This document shows, piece by piece, positions 26,201-40,276 of a stretch of 64,000 nt of DNA (the stretch's first letter is position 1; every line of letters begins with the position of its first letter). The notes below the pieces were generated by a model that saw only the letters and a program-made list of their open reading frames with translations, did not search any database and was not told the DNA's origin. The stretch covers positions 1 through 64,000 of the forward strand of contig JAJSSI010000047.1 of NCBI GenBank assembly GCA_031841125.1, written 5' to 3'. The position numbers were made by a program, and so were the translations under genes. The DNA comes from Acanthococcus lagerstroemiae. Taxonomy: Eukaryota > Arthropoda > Insecta > Hemiptera > Eriococcidae.

Positions 26201-29200
26201 TCCCTCTAGGTCAATTAGGAAAAATTTTTACATTTGAGGAGATATACATGCAGTAAATTATGAAGATCGCATTTCGGCCATAGCCCCTCCCTAATTGTCC
26301 GTATGGGTCCATTCCGGTACCAAAATTCGTGGAAAAATACGGCCTTTCGATCCCCGCAAATTCCATTCCTCTAGGTCAATTAGGAAAAATTTTCACATTT
26401 GAGGAGATATACATGCAGTAAATTATGAAGATCGCATTTCGGCCATAGCCCCCTCCCTAATTGTCCGTATGGGTCCATTCCGGTACCAAAATTCGTGGAA
26501 AAATACGGCCTTTCGATCCCCGCAAATTCCATTCCTCTAGGTCAATTAGGAAAAATTTTTACATTTGAGGAGATATACATGCAGTAAATTATGAAGATCG
26601 CATTTCGGCCATAGCCCCCTCCCTAATTGTCCGTATGGGTCCATTCCGGTACCAAAATTCGTGGAAAAATACGGCCTTTCGATCCCCGCAAATTCCATTC
26701 CTCTAGGTCAATTAGGAAAAATTTTAATTTTTCAGTAGTCATACATGGAGTAAATTATGAAGATCGCATTTCGGCCATAGCCCCCTCCCTAATTGTCCGT
26801 ATGGGTCCATTCCGGTACCAAAATTCGTGGAAAAATACGGCCTTTCGATCCCCGCAAATTCCATTCCTCTAGGTCAATTAGGAAAAATTTTAATTTTTCA
26901 GTAGTCATACATGCAGTAAATTATGAAGATCGCATTTCGGCCATAGCCCCCTCCCTAATTGTCCGTATGGGTCCATTCCGGTACCAAAATTCGTGGAAAA
27001 ATACGGCCTTTCGATCCCCGCAAATTCCATTCCTCTAGGTCAATTAGGAAAAATTTTCACCCTTGAGGAGATATACATGCAGTAAATTATGAAGATCGCA
27101 TTTCGGCCATAGCCCCCTCCCTAATTGTCCGTATGGGTCCATTCCGGTACCAAAATTCGTGGAAAAATACGGCCTTTCGATCCCCGCAAATTCCATTCCT
27201 CTAGGTCAATTAGGAAAAATTTTAATTTTTCAGTAGTCATACATGCAGTAAATTATGAAGATCGCATTTCGGCCATAGCCCCCTCCCTAATTGTCCGTAT
27301 GGGTCCATTCCGGTACCAAAATTCGTGGAAAAATACGGCCTTTCGATCCCCGCAAATTCCATTCCTCTAGGTCAATTAGGAAAAATTTTAATTTTTCAGT
27401 AGTCATACCTGGAGTAAATTATGAAGATCGCATTTCGGCCATAGCCCCCTCCCTAATTGTCCGTATGGGTCCATTCCGGTACCAAAATTCGTGGAAAAAT
27501 ACGGCCTTTCGATCCCCGCAAATTCCATTCCTCTAGGTCAATTAGGAAAAATTTTCACATTTGAGGAGATATACATGCAGTAAATTATGAAGATCGCATT
27601 TCGGCCATAGCCCCCTCCCTAATTGTCCGTATGGGTCCATTCCGGTACCAAAATTCGTGGAAAAATACGGCCTTTCGATCCCCGCAAATTCCATTCCTCT
27701 AGGTCAATTAGGAAAAATTTTCACATTTGAGGAGATATACATGCAGTAAATTATGAAGATCGCATTTCGGCCATAGCCCCCTCCCTAATTGTCCGTATGG
27801 GTCCATTCCGGTACCAAAATTCGTGGAAAAATACGGCCTTTCGATCCCCGCAAATTCCATTCCTCTAGGTCAATTAGGAAAAATTTTAATTTTTCAGGAG
27901 TCATACATGGAGTAAATTATGAAGATCGCATTTCGGCCATAGCCCCCTCCCTAATTGTCCGTATGGGTCCATTCCGGTACCAAAATTCGTGGAAAAATAC
28001 GGCCTTTCGATCCCCGCAAATTCCATCCCTCTAGGTCAATTAGGAAAAATTTTTACATTTGAGGAGATATACATGCAGTAAATTATGAAGATCGCATTTC
28101 GGCCATAGCCCCCTCCCTAATTGTCCGTATGGGTCCATTCCGGTACCAAAATTCGTGGAAAAATACGGCCTTTCGATCCCCGCAAATTCCATCCTCTAGG
28201 TCAATTAGGAAAAATTTTACATTTGAGGAGATATACATGCAGTAAATTATGAAGATCGCATTTCGGCCATAGCCCCCTCCCTAATTGTCCGTATGGGTCC
28301 ATTCCGGTACCAAAATTCGTGGAAAAATACGGCCTTTCGATCCCCGCAAATTCCATCCTCTAGGTCAATTAGGAAAAATTTTTTACATTTGAGGAGATAT
28401 ACATGCAGTAAATTATGAAGATCGCATTTCGGCCATAGCCCCCTCCCTAATTGTCCGTATGGGTCCATTCCGGTACCAAAATTCGTGGAAAAATACGGCC
28501 TTTCGATCCCCGCAAATTCCATTCCTCTAGGTCAATTAGGAAAAATTTTAATTATTCAGGAGTATACATGCAGTAAATTATGAAGATCGCATTTCGGCCA
28601 TAGCCCCCTCCCTAATTGTCCGTATGGGTCCATTCCGGTACCAAAATTCGTGGAAAAATACGGCCTTTCGATCCCCGCAAATTCCATTCCTCTAGGTCAA
28701 TTAGGAAAAATTTTAATTTTTCAGTAGTATACATGCAGTAAATTATGAAGATCGCATTTCGGCCATAGCCCCCTCCCTAATTGTCCGTATGGGTCCATTC
28801 CGGTACCAAAATTCGTGGAAAAATACGGCCTTTCGATCCCCGCAAATTCCATTCCTCTAGGTCAATTAGGAAAAATTTTAATTTTGAGGAGTATACATGC
28901 AGTAAATTATGAAGATCGCATTTCGGCCATAGCCCCCTCCCTAATTGTCCGTATGGGTCCATTCCGGTACCAAAATTCGTGGAAAAATACGGCCTTTCGA
29001 TCCCCGCAAATTCCATCCCTCTAGGTCAATTAGGAAAAATTTTCACATTGAGGAGATATACATGCAGTAAATTATGAAGATCGCATTTCGGCCATAGCCC
29101 CCTCCCTAATTGTCCGTATGGGTCCATTCCGGTACCAAAATTCGTGGAAAAATACGGCCTTTCGATCCCCGCAAATTCCATTCCTCTAGGTCAATTAGGA

Positions 29201-32200
29201 AAAATTTTAATTTTTCAGGAGTCATACATGCAGTAAATTATGAAGATCGCATTTCGGCCATAGCCCCCTCCCTAATTGTCCGTATGGGTCCATTCCGGTA
29301 CCAAAATTCGTGGAAAAATACGGCCTTTCGATCCCCGCAAATTCCATTCCTCTAGGTCAATTAGGAAAAATTTTAATTTTTCAGTAGTCATACCTGGAGT
29401 AAATTATGAAGATCGCATTTCGGCCATAGCCCCCTCCCTAATTGTCCGTATGGGTCCATTCCGGTACCAAAATTCGTGGAAAAATACGGCCTTTCGATCC
29501 CCGCAAATTCCATTCCTCTAGGTCAATTAGGAAAAATTTTCACATTTGAGTGATATACATGCAGTAAATTATGAAGATCGCATTTCGGCCATAGCCCCCT
29601 CCCTAATTGTCCGTATGGGTCCATTCCGGTACCAAAATTCGTGGAAAAATACGGCCTTTCGATCCCCGCAAATTCCATTCCTCTAGGTCAATTAGGAAAA
29701 ATTTTCACATAGGAGGAGATATACATGCAGTAAATTATGAAGATCGCATTTCGGCCATAGCCCCCTCCCTAATTGTCCGTATGGGTCCATTCCGGTACCA
29801 AAATTCGTGGAAAAATACGGCCTTTCGATCCCCGCAAATTCCATTCCTCTAGGTCAATTAGGAAAAATTTTAATTTTTCAGTAGTCATACATGCAGTAAA
29901 TTATGAAGATCGCATTTCGGCCATAGCCCCCTCCCTAATTGTCCGTATGGGTCCATTCCGGTACCAAAATTCGTGGAAAAATACGGCCTTTCGATCCCCG
30001 CAAATTCCATTCCTCTAGGTCAATTAGGAAAAATTTTAATTTTTCAGTAGTCATACATGGAGTAAATTATGAAGATCGCATTTCGGCCATAGCCCCCTCC
30101 CTAATTGTCCGTATGGGTCCATTCCGGTACCAAAATTCGTGGAAAAATACGGCCTTTCGATCCCCGCAAATTCCATTCCTCTAGGTCAATTAGGAAAAAT
30201 TTTCACATTTGAGGAGATATACATGCAGTAAATTATGAAGATCGCATTTCGGCCATAGCCCCCTCCCTAATTGTCCGTATGGGTCCATTCCGGTACCAAA
30301 ATTCGTGGAAAAATACGGCCTTTCGATCCCCGCAAATTCCATTCCTCTAGGTCAATTAGGAAAAATTTTCACATTTGAGGAGATATACATGCAGTAAATT
30401 ATGAAGATCGCATTTCGGCCATAGCCCCCTCCCTAATTGTCCGTATGGGTCCATTCCGGTACCAAAATTCGTGGAAAAATACGGCCTTTCGATCCCCGCA
30501 AATTCCATTCCTCTAGGTCAATTAGGAAAAATTTTAATTTTTCAGTAGTCATACATGGAGTAAATTATGAAGATCGCATTTCGGCCATAGCCCCCTCCCT
30601 AATTGTCCGTATGGGTCCATTCCGGTACCAAAATTCGTGGAAAAATACGGCCTTTCGATCCCCGCAAATTCCATTCCTCTAGGTCAATTAGGAAAAATTT
30701 TTACATTTGAGGAGATATACATGCAGTAAATTATGAAGATCGCATTTCGGCCATAGCCCCCTCCCTAATTGTCCGTATGGGTCCATTCCGGTACCAAAAT
30801 TCGTGGAAAAATACGGCCTTTCGATCCCCGCAAATTCCATTCCTCTAGGTCAATTAGGAAAAATTTTCACATTTGAGGAGATATACATGCAGTAAATTAT
30901 GAAGATCGCATTTCGGCCATAGCCCCCTCCCTAATTGTCCGTATGGGTCCATTCCGGTACCAAAATTCGTGGAAAAATACGGCCTTTCGATCCCCGCAAA
31001 TTCCATTCCTCTAGGTCAATTAGGAAAAATTTTTTACATTTGAGGAGATATACATGCAGTAAATTATGAAGATCGCATTTCGGCCATAGCCCCCTCCCTA
31101 ATTGTCCGTATGGGTCCATTCCGGTACCAAAATTCGTGGAAAAATACGGCCTTTCGATCCCCGCAAATTCCATTCCTCTAGGTCAATTAGGAAAAATTTT
31201 AATTTTCAGGAGTCATACATGCAGTAAATTATGAAGATCGCATTTCGGCCATAGCCCCCTCCCTAATTGTCCGTATGGGTCCATTCCGGTACCAAAATTC
31301 GTGGAAAAATACGGCCTTTCGATCCCCGCAAATTCCATTCCTCTAGGTCAATTAGGAAAAATTTTAATTTTTCAGTAGTCATACATGGAGTAAATTATGA
31401 AGATCGCATTTCGGCCATAGCCCCCTCCCTAATTGTCCGTATGGGTCCATTCCGGTACCAAAATTCGTGGAAAAATACGGCCTTTCGATCCCCGCAAATT
31501 CCATTCCTCTAGGTCAATTAGGAAAAATTTTAATTTTTCAGGAGTCATACATGGAGTAAATTATGAAGATCGCATTTCGGCCATAGCCCCCTCCCTAATT
31601 GTCCGTATGGGTCCATTCCGGTACCAAAATTCGTGGAAAAATACGGCCTTTCGATCCCCGCAAATTCCATCCCTCTAGGTCAATTAGGAAAAATTTTCAC
31701 ATTTGAGGAGATATACATGCAGTAAATTATGAAGATCGCATTTCGGCCATAGCCCCCTCCCTAATTGTCCGTATGGGTCCATTCCGGTACCAAAATTCGT
31801 GGAAAAATACGGCCTTTCGATCCCCGCAAATTCCATTCCTCTAGGTCAATTAGGAAAAATTTTAATTTTTGAGGAGATATACATGCAGTAAATTATGAAG
31901 ATCGCATTTCGGCCATAGCCCCCTCCCTAATTGTCCGTATGGGTCCATTCCGGTACCAAAATTCGTGGAAAAATACGGCCTTTCGATCCCCGCAAATTCC
32001 ATTCCTCTAGGTCAATTAGGAAAAATTTTAATTTGAGTAGTATACATGCAGTAAATTATGAAGATCGCATTTCGGCCATAGCCCCCTCCCTAATTGTCCG
32101 TATGGGTCCATTCCGGTACCAAAATTCGTGGAAAAATACGGCCTTTCGATCCCCGCAAATTCCATTCCTCTAGGTCAATTAGGAAAAATTTTCACATTTG

Positions 32201-35146
32201 AGGAGATATACATGCAGTAAATTATGAAGATCGCATTTCGGCCATAGCCCCCTCCCTAATTGTCCGTATGGGTCCATTCCGGTACCAAAATTCGTGGAAA
32301 AATACGGCCTTTCGATCCCCGCAAATTCCATTCCTCTAGGTCAATTAGGAAAAATTTTCACATTTGAGTAGATATACATGCAGTAAATTATGAAGATCGC
32401 ATTTCGGCCATAGCCCCCTCCCTAATTGTCCGTATGGGTCCATTCCGGTACCAAAATTCGTGGAAAAATACGGCCTTTCGATCCCCGCAAATTCCATTCC
32501 TCTAGGTCAATTAGGAAAAATTTTAATTTTTCAGGAGTCATACATGCAGTAAATTATGAAGATCGCATTTCGGCCATAGCCCCCTCCCTAATTGTCCGTA
32601 TGGGTCCATTCCGGTACCAAAATTCGTGGAAAAATACGGCCTTTCGATCCCCGCAAATTCCATTCCTCTAGGTCAATTAGGAAAAATTTTCACATTTGAG
32701 GAGATATACATGCAGTAAATTATGAAGATCGCATTTCGGCCATAGCCCCCTCCCTAATTGTCCGTATGGGTCCATTCCGGTACCAAAATTCGTGGAAAAA
32801 TACGGCCTTTCGATCCCCGCAAATTCCATTCCTCTAGGTCAATTAGGAAAAATTTTAATTTTTCAGTAGTATACATGCAGTAAATTATGAAGATCGCATT
32901 TCGGCCATAGCCCCCTCCCTAATTGTCCGTATGGGTCCATTCCGGTACCAAAATTCGTGGAAAAATACGGCCTTTCGATCCCCGCAAATTCCATCCCTCT
33001 AGGTCAATTAGGAAAAATTTTTACATTTGAGGAGATATACATGCAGTAAATTATGAAGATCGCATTTCGGCCATAGCCCCCTCCCTAATTGTCCGTATGG
33101 GTCCATTCCGGTACCAAAATTCGTGGAAAAATACGGCCTTTCGATCCCCGCAAATTCCATTCCTCTAGGTCAATTAGGAAAAATTTTAATTTTTCAGTAG
33201 TCATACATGGAGTAAATTATGAAGATCGCATTTCGGCCATAGCCCCCTCCCTAATTGTCCGTATGGGTCCATTCCGGTACCAAAATTCGTGGAAAAATAC
33301 GGCCTTTCGATCCCCGCAAATTCCATTCCTCTAGGTCAATTAGGAAAAATTTTCATTTTTGAGGAGATATACATGCAGTAAATTATGAAGATCGCATTTC
33401 GGCCATAGCCCCCTCCCTAATTGTCCGTATGGGTCCATTCCGGTACCAAAATTCGTGGAAAAATACGGCCTTTCGATCCCCGCAAATTCCATTCCTCTAG
33501 GTCAATTAGGAAAAATTTTAATTTTTCAGTAGTCATACATGGAGTAAATTATGAAGATCGCATTTCGGCCATAGCCCCCTCCCTAATTGTCCGTATGGGT
33601 CCATTCCGGTACCAAAATTCGTGGAAAAATACGGCCTTTCGATCCCCGCAAATTCCATCCCTCTAGGTCAATTAGGAAAAATTTTCACATTTGAGGAGAT
33701 ATACATGCAGTAAATTATGAAGATCGCATTTCGGCCATAGCCCCCTCCCTAATTGTCCGTATGGGTCCATTCCGGTACCAAAATTCGTGGAAAAATACGG
33801 CCTTTCGATCCCCGCAAATTCCATTCCTCTAGGTCAATTAGGAAAAATTTTAATTTTTCAGTAGTCATACATGGAGTAAATTATGAAGATCGCATTTCGG
33901 CCATAGCCCCCTCCCTAATTGTCCGTATGGGTCCATTCCGGTACCAAAATTCGTGGAAAAATACGGCCTTTCGATCCCCGCAAATTCCATTCCTCTAGGT
34001 CAATTAGGAAAAATTTTAATTTTTCAGTAGTCATACATGCAGTAAATTATGAAGATCGCATTTCGGCCATAGCCCCCTCCCTAATTGTCCGTATGGGTCC
34101 ATTCCGGTACCAAAATTCGTGGAAAAATACGGCCTTTCGATCCCCGCAAATTCCATTCCTCTAGGTCAATTAGGAAAAATTTTCACATTTGAGGAGTATA
34201 CATGCAGTAAATTATGAAGATCGCATTTCGGCCATAGCCCCCTCCCTAATTGTCCGTATGGGTCCATTCCGGTACCAAAATTCGTGGAAAAATACGGCCT
34301 TTCGATCCCCGCAAATTCCATTCCTCTAGGTCAATTAGGAAAAATTTTCACATTTGAGGAGATATACATGCAGTAAATTATGAAGATCGCATTTCGGCCA
34401 TAGCCCCCTCCCTAATTGTCCGTATGGGTCCATTCCGGTACCAAAATTCGTGGAAAAATACGGCCTTTCGATCCCCGCAAATTCCATTCCTCTAGGTCAA
34501 TTAGGAAAAATTTTAATTATTGAGGAGATATACAGGCAGTAAATTATGAAGATCGCATTTCGGCCATAGCCCCCTCCCTAATTGTCCGTATGGGTCCATT
34601 CCGGTACCAAAATTCGTGGAAAAATACGGCCTTTCGATCCCCGCAAATTCCATTCCTCTAGGTCAATTAGGAAAAATTTTAATTTTTCAGTAGTCATACC
34701 TGGAGTAAATTATGAAGATCGCATTTCGGCCATAGCCCCCTCCCTAATTGTCCGTATGGGTCCATTCCGGTACCAAAATTCGTGGAAAAATACGGCCTTT
34801 CGATCCCCGCAAATTCCATTCCTCTAGGTCAATTAGGAAAAATTTTCACATTTGAGGAGATATACATGCAGTAAATTATGAAGATCGCATTTCGGCCATA
34901 GCCCCCTCCCTAATTGTCCGTATGGGTCCATTCCGGTACCAAAATTCGTGGAAAAATACGGCCTTTCGATCCCCGCAAATTCCATTCCTCTAGGTCAATT
35001 AGGAAAAATTTTAATTTGAGGAGATATACATGGAGTAAATTATGAAGATCGCATTTCGGCCATAGCCCCCTCCCTAATTGTCCGTATGGGTCCATTCCGG
35101 TACCAAAATTCGTGGAAAAATACGGCCTTTCGATCCCCGCAAATTC

Positions 35147-35975
35147 CATTCCTCTAGGTCAATTAGGAAAAATTTTAATTTTTGAGGAGTATACATGCAG
35201 TAAATTATGAAGATCGCATTTCGGCCATAGCCCCCTCCCTAATTGTCCGTATGGGTCCATTCCGGTACCAAAATTCGTGGAAAAATACGGCCTTTCGATC
35301 CCCGCAAATTCCATTCCTCTAGGTCAATTAGGAAAAATTTTAATTTTTCAGTAGTCATACCTGGAGTAAATTATGAAGATCGCATTTCGGCCATAGCCCC
35401 CTCCCTAATTGTCCGTATGGGTCCATTCCGGTACCAAAATTCGTGGAAAAATACGGCCTTTCGATCCCCGCAAATTCCATTCCTCTAGGTCAATTAGGAA
35501 AAATTTTCACATTTGAGGAGATATACATGCAGTAAATTATGAAGATCGCATTTCGGCCATAGCCCCCTCCCTAATTGTCCGTATGGGTCCATTCCGGTAC
35601 CAAAATTCGTGGAAAAATACGGCCTTTCGATCCCCGCAAATTCCATTCCTCTAGGTCAATTAGGAAAAATTTTCACATTTGAGGAGATATACATGCAGTA
35701 AATTATGAAGATCGCATTTCGGCCATAGCCCCCTCCCTAATTGTCCGTATGGGTCCATTCCGGTACCAAAATTCGTGGAAAAATACGGCCTTTCGATCCC
35801 CGCAAATTCCATTCCTCTAGGTCAATTAGGAAAAATTTTAATTTTTCAGTAGTCATACCTGGAGTAAATTATGAAGATCGCATTTCGGCCATAGCCCCCT
35901 CCCTAATTGTCCGTATGGGTCCATTCCGGTACCAAAATTCGTGGAAAAATACGGCCTTTCGATCCCCGCAAATTC
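35147..35975. repeat. Divergent A-B-A-A-B pentamer (829 bp)
   Basis: The first unit carries the chimeric 24-bp box in place of A; the remaining order is B (ctgga), A, A, B (ctgga). The following unit at 35976 has catccct and the 26-bp box, as in the other copies. Confidence 0.55.
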
Positions 35976-36806
35976 CATCCCTCTAGGTCAATTAGGAAAA
36001 ATTTTTTACATTTGAGGAGATATACATGCAGTAAATTATGAAGATCGCATTTCGGCCATAGCCCCCTCCCTAATTGTCCGTATGGGTCCATTCCGGTACC
36101 AAAATTCGTGGAAAAATACGGCCTTTCGATCCCGCAAATTCCATCCCTCTAGGTCAATTAGGAAAAATTTTCACATTTGAGGAGATATACATGCAGTAAA
36201 TTATGAAGATCGCATTTCGGCCATAGCCCCCTCCCTAATTGTCCGTATGGGTCCATTCCGGTACCAAAATTCGTGGAAAAATACCGCCTTTCGATCCCCG
36301 CAAATTCCATTCCTCTAGGTCAATTAGGAAAAATTTTTTACATTTGAGGAGATATACATGCAGTAAATTATGAAGATCGCATTTCGGCCATAGCCCCCTC
36401 CCTAATTGTCCGTATGGGTCCATTCCGGTACCAAAATTCGTGGAAAAATACGGCCTTTCGATCCCCGCAAATTCCATTCCTCTAGGTCAATTAGGAAAAA
36501 TTTTAATTTTTCAGTAGTCATACATGGAGTAAATTATGAAGATCGCATTTCGGCCATAGCCCCCTCCCTAATTGTCCGTATGGGTCCATTCCGGTACCAA
36601 AATTCGTGGAAAAATACGGCCTTTCGATCCCCGCAAATTCCATTCCTCTAGGTCAATTAGGAAAAATTTTAATTTTTCAGTAGTCATACATGGAGTAAAT
36701 TATGAAGATCGCATTTCGGCCATAGCCCCCTCCCTAATTGTCCGTATGGGTCCATTCCGGTACCAAAATTCGTGGAAAAATACGGCCTTTCGATCCCCGC
36801 AAATTC
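35478..36806. repeat. Eight-unit higher-order block, copy 3
   Basis: It has the same class order as copies 1 and 2, 1329 bp. Private marks in this copy are a lost c near 36131 (gatcccgcaaa) and g-to-c at 36285 (ataccgcc). It is followed directly by the duplicated string at 36807-38134. Confidence 0.65.
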
Positions 36807-38134
36807 CATCCCTCTAGGTCAATTAGGAAAAATTTTTCACATTTGAGGAGATATACATGCAGTAAATTATGAAGATCGCATTTCGGCCATAGCCCCCTCC
36901 CTAATTGTCCGTATGGGTCCATTCCGGTACCAAAATTCGTGGAAAAATACGGCCTTTCGATCCCCGCAAATTCCATTCCTCTAGGTCAATTAGGAAAAAT
37001 TTTAATTTTTCAGTAGTCATACTTGGAGTAAATTATGAAGATCGCATTTCGGCCATAGCCCCCTCCCTAATTGTCCGTATGGGTCCATTCCGGTACCAAA
37101 ATTCGTGGAAAAATACGGCCTTTCGATCCCCGCAAATTCCATTCCTCTAGGTCAATTAGGAAAAATTTTAATTTTTCAGTAGTCATACATGCAGTAAATT
37201 ATGAAGATCGCATTTCGGCCATAGCCCCCTCCCTAATTGTCCGTATGGGTCCATTCCGGTACCAAAATTCGTGGAAAAATACGGCCTTTCGATCCCCGCA
37301 AATTCCATCCCTCTAGGCCAATTAGGAAAAATTTTCACATTTGAGGAGATATACATGCAGTAAATTATGAAGATCGCATTTCGGCCATAGCCCCCTCCCT
37401 AATTGTCCGTATGGGTCCATTCCGGTACCAAAATTCGTGGAAAAATACGGCCTTTCGATCCCCGCAAATTCCATCCCTCTAGGTCAATTAGGAAAAATTT
37501 TCATTTTGAGGAGATATACATGCAGTAAATTATGAAGATCGCATTTCGGCCATAGCCCCCTCCCTAATTGTCCGTATGGGTCCATTCCGGTACCAAAATT
37601 CGTGGAAAAATACGGCCTTTCGATCCCCGCAAATTCCATCCCTCTAGGTCAATTAGGAAAAATTTTCACATTTGAGGAGATATACATGCAGTAAATTATG
37701 AAGATCGCATTTCGGCCATAGCCCCCTCCCTAATTGTCCGTATGGGTCCATTCCGGTACCAAAATTCGTGGAAAAATACGGCCTTTCGATCCCCGCAAAT
37801 TCCATTCCTCTAGGTCAATTAGGAAAAATTTTAATTTTTCAGTAGTCATACATGCAGTAAATTATGAAGATCGCATTTCGGCCATAGCCCCCTCCCTAAT
37901 TGTCCGTATGGGTCCATTCCGGTACCAAAATTCGTGGAAAAATACGGCCTTTCGATCCCCGCAAATTCCATTCCTCTAGGTCAATTAGGAAAAATTTTCA
38001 CATTTGAGGAGATATACATGCAGTAAATTATGAAGATCGCATTTCGGCCATAGCCCCCTCCCTAATTGTCCGTATGGGTCCATTCCGGTACCAAAATTCG
38101 TGGAAAAATACGGCCTTTCGATCCCCGCAAATTC
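36807..38134. repeat. Rare-variant string, copy b (matches 17573-18901)
   Basis: It has the same eight-class order as copy a at an offset of 19234 bp, falling to 19233 after a one-base-shorter box near 37500 (tcatttt). Differences include a ggcca variant at 37318, the tcatttt box, and a canonical atgca ending in place of ctgaa. These suggest duplication followed by local replacement of individual boxes. Confidence 0.65.
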
Positions 38135-39629
38135 CATTCCTCTAGGTCAATTAGGAAAAATTTTCACATTTGAGGAGATATACATGCAGTAAATTATGAA
38201 GATCGCATTTCGGCCATAGCCCCCTCCCTAATTGTCCGTATGGGTCCATTCCGGTACCAAAATTCGTGGAAAAATACGGCCTTTCGATCCCCGCAAATTC
38301 CATCCCTCTAGGTCAATTAGGAAAAATTTTTTACATTTGAGGAGATATACATGCTGTAAATTATGAAGATCGCATTTCGGCCATAGCCCCCTCCCTAATT
38401 GTCCGTATGGGTCCATTCCGGTACCAAAATTCGTGGAAAAATACGGCCTTTCGATCCCCGCAAATTCCATTCCTCTAGGTAAATTAGGAAAAATTTTAAT
38501 TATTCAGTAGTCATACTTGGAGTAAATTATGAAGATCGCATTTCGGCCATAGCCCCCTCCCTAATTGTCCGTATGGGTCCATTCCGGTACCAAAATTCGT
38601 GGAAAAATACGGCCTTTCGATCCCCGCAAATTCCATTCCTCTAGGTCAATTAGGAAAAATTTTAATTTTTCAGTAGTCATACTTGGAGTAAATTATGAAG
38701 ATCGCATTTCGGCCATAGCCCCCTCCCTAATTGTCCGTATGGGTCCATTCCGGTACCAAAATTCGTGGAAAAATACGGCCTTTCGATCCCCGCAAATTCC
38801 ATTCCTCTAGGTCAATTAGGAAAAATTTTAATTTTTCAGTAGTCATACATGGAGTAAATTATGAAGATCGCATTTCGGCCATAGCCCCCTCCCTAATTGT
38901 CCGTATGGGTCCATTCCGGTACCAAAATTCGTGGAAAAATACGGCCTTTCGATCCCCGCAAATTCCATCCCTCTAGGTCAATTAGGAAAAATTTTCACAT
39001 TTGAGGAGATATACATGCAGTAAATTATGAAGATCGCATTTCGGCCATAGCCCCCTCCCTAATTGTCCGTATGGGTCCATTCCGGTACCAAAATTCGTGG
39101 AAAAATACGGCCTTTCGATCCCCGCAAATTCCATTCCTCTAGGTCAATTAGGAAAAATTTTAATTTTTCAGTAGTCATACCTGGAGTAAATTATGAAGAT
39201 CGCATTTCGGCCATAGCCCCCTCCCTAATTGTCCGTATGGGTCCATTCCGGTACCAAAATTCGTGGAAAAATACGGCCTTTCGATCCCCGCAAATTCCAT
39301 TCCTCTAGGTCAATTAGGAAAAATTTTAATTTTTCAGTAGTCATACATGCAGTAAATTATGAAGATCGCATTTCGGCCATAGCCCCCTCCCTAATTGTCC
39401 GTATGGGTCCATTCCGGTACCAAAATTCGTGGAAAAATACGGCCTTTCGATCCCCGCAAATTCCATTCCTCTAGGTCAATTAGGAAAAATTTTAATTTTT
39501 CAGTAGTCATACCTGGAGTAAATTATGAAGATCGCATTTCGGCCATAGCCCCCTCCCTAATTGTCCGTATGGGTCCATTCCGGTACCAAAATTCGTGGAA
39601 AAATACGGCCTTTCGATCCCCGCAAATTC

Positions 39630-39794
39630 CATCCCTCTAGGCCAATTAGGAAAAATTTTCACATTGAGGAGATATACATGCAGTAAATTATGAAGATCGC
39701 ATTTCGGCCATAGCCCCCTCCCTAATTGTCCGCATGGGTCCGTTCCGGTACCAAAATTCGTGGAAAAATACGGCCTTTCGATCCCCGCAAATTC
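39630..39794. repeat. Unit with ggcca plus shortened cattg box, copy 2
   Basis: It has the same rare ggcca (39642) and cattg combination as 4636-4800, about 35 kb away. Its core carries two private changes, t-to-c at 39733 and a-to-g at 39742. The second is at the unit position next to the c-to-g of copy 1. Confidence 0.7.
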
Positions 39795-39960
39795 CATCCC
39801 TCTAGGTCAATTAGGAAAAATTTTCACATTTGAGGAGATATACATGCAGTAAATTATGAAGATCGCATTTCGGCCATAGCCCCCTCCCTAATTGTCCGTA
39901 TGGGTCCATTCCGGTACCAAAATTCGTGGAAAAATACGGCCTTTCGATCCCCGCAAATTC

Positions 39961-40276
39961 CATTCCTCTAGGTCAATTAGGAAAAATTTGAGGAGATATA
40001 CAGGCAGTAAATTATGAAGATCGCATTTCGGCCATAGCCCCCTCCCTAATTGTCCGTATGGGTCCATTCCGGTACCAAAATTCGTGGAAAAATACGGCCT
40101 TTCGATCCCCGCAAATTCCATCCCTCTAGGTCAATTAGGAAAAATTTGAGGAGATATACAGGCAGTAAATTATGAAGATCGCATTTCGGCCATAGCCCCC
40201 TCCCTAATTGTCCGTATGGGTCCATTCCGGTACCAAAATTCGTGGAAAAATACGGCCTTTCGATCCCCGCAAATTC
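39961..40276. repeat. Adjacent pair of 158-bp short units
   Basis: Two successive units have a 17-bp box: aaaaattt is followed directly by gaggag, atatac, aggca (39990-40006 and 40148-40164). The first eight box bases are absent. Both also share the rare aggca ending, seen otherwise near 34535. Adjacency plus a shared rare base suggests one local duplication of a deleted unit. Confidence 0.75.
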
